Origin: JAVKMO01 sp031539345
GTDB taxonomy: Bacteria > Bacteroidota > Bacteroidia > Chitinophagales > Chitinophagaceae
Assembly: GCA_031539345.1 (NCBI GenBank)
Contig: JAVKMO010000003.1
Location: 3,874-67,873 of the forward strand
DNA: 64,000 nt
Direction: 5' to 3'
Shown: piece after piece, positions 63,788 to 64,000 of the stretch
How the letters are laid out: each line of letters begins with the position of its first letter
Position numbering within the stretch: the first letter of the stretch is position 1
The notes under the pieces: model-generated
Seen by the model: only the letters and a program-made list of their open reading frames with translations
Databases searched by the model: none
Told to the model about the DNA's origin: nothing
Made by a program: the position numbers and the translations under genes

Positions 63788-64000
63788 TTATGGATTGGGT
63801 ATGGGGTTACTCACTTCTACAATTTGCCCTTCTGCGTCTAACAATTGAACCACGCATTGTGAACACGTCAAACTTGATTTAGGAATATTTTTTGTTCCCA
63901 AATTTCCTAAAAACATTTCTGTATAAACAAGCCTACAATTCAAATCATAGATATTGACGCTCATGTTCTGAGTAAAAATATCCGCGCACCACGTTACAGT
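63788..64000 (-). CDS. C-terminal end of a secreted protein related to the 1353-residue protein, partial
   Basis: A frame of 70 residues open to the right edge and ending at TAA 63788. It reads TVTWCADIFTQNMSVNIYDL, then a Cys, VYTEMF, LTCSQCVVQLLDAEGQIVEVS. It matches the last 80 residues of the 59241-63302 protein in order (WC.D, V.VYDLN, VYTE.F, L.C.QC, LD.EGQ..EVS). It is therefore the tail of a paralogous or co-secreted protein whose body lies beyond the window. Confidence 0.75.
   Translation of the reverse strand, partial: TVTWCADIFTQNMSVNIYDLNCRLVYTEMFLGNLGTKNIPKSSLTCSQCVVQLLDAEGQIVEVSNPIPNP

Noticed and set aside
1..64000. tRNA, rRNA, CRISPR array, prophage or insertion sequence
   Set aside because: I looked for T-loop-like sequences, regularly spaced repeats, transposase motifs and phage genes by eye and saw none; the only recombinase resembles housekeeping XerC/D.

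Overview
The window comes from an AT-rich member of the Bacteroidota (Bacteroidetes), most likely near Chitinophagales/Sphingobacteriales; that placement is an inference from gene content. Supporting signs are an alternative complex III (act) operon, an LpxC-FabZ fusion, a bifunctional HisB, the gliding/type IX secretion-associated lipoprotein GldH, a PorT-like barrel protein, a futalosine-pathway menaquinone enzyme (MqnD), and a promoter that fits the Bacteroidetes TTG-N18-TAnnTTTG pattern. No tRNA, rRNA, CRISPR array, prophage or insertion sequence was recognised.

Layout. 1-7748 (minus): alternative complex III, actA-B-C-D-E and the 5' part of actF, which runs off the left edge. 8008-11594 (minus): hisB, a SpoU-type RNA methyltransferase and glnS. 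11885-12964 (plus): superoxide dismutase and a tautomerase. 12976-16923 is an accessory patch. It holds two related toxin-antitoxin-like gene pairs whose control regions are almost identical, a small secreted protein, a MarC-family protein, and a type II restriction-modification pair whose endonuclease is frameshifted. 17013-18580: tsaD-rdgB. 18876-31843 (plus): an envelope and RNA-modification run with an OmpA-family protein, ftsE, lpxC-fabZ, an LptF/G permease, two glycosyltransferases, rlmN-rimM, a PorT-like protein and secA. 31873-34733: a Fur/Zur-type repressor divergent from a TonB-dependent receptor, with a palindromic operator over the -33 element. 34972-36744: an unknown membrane protein and an MFS transporter.

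36806-54101 is a long minus-strand housekeeping block: sensor kinase, gldH, aroB, ftsK, lpxH, a Na+/solute symporter, htpG, a polyprenyl-phosphate sugar transferase, a Xer recombinase, a LPP20/CsgG-like lipoprotein pair, folE and queD. dnaB (plus) converges on mqnD, a 2-hydroxyacid dehydrogenase and dapD. The right end (58741-64000) carries secreted proteins: a 1353-residue propeller plus InlB-repeat protein and, at the edge, the C-terminus of a second protein that shares its cysteine-containing tail.

Connections. MqnD makes menaquinone precursor, and alternative complex III oxidises menaquinol. LpxC, LpxH, the LptF/G-type permease and the glycosyltransferases serve lipopolysaccharide assembly. 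GldH, the PorT-like protein and the shared C-terminal tails point to type IX secretion. The most notable observations are the frameshifted endonuclease beside an intact methyltransferase, the decayed toxin next to a 97% conserved control region, a dispersed terminator-containing element present in opposite orientations, and the probable Zur circuit.
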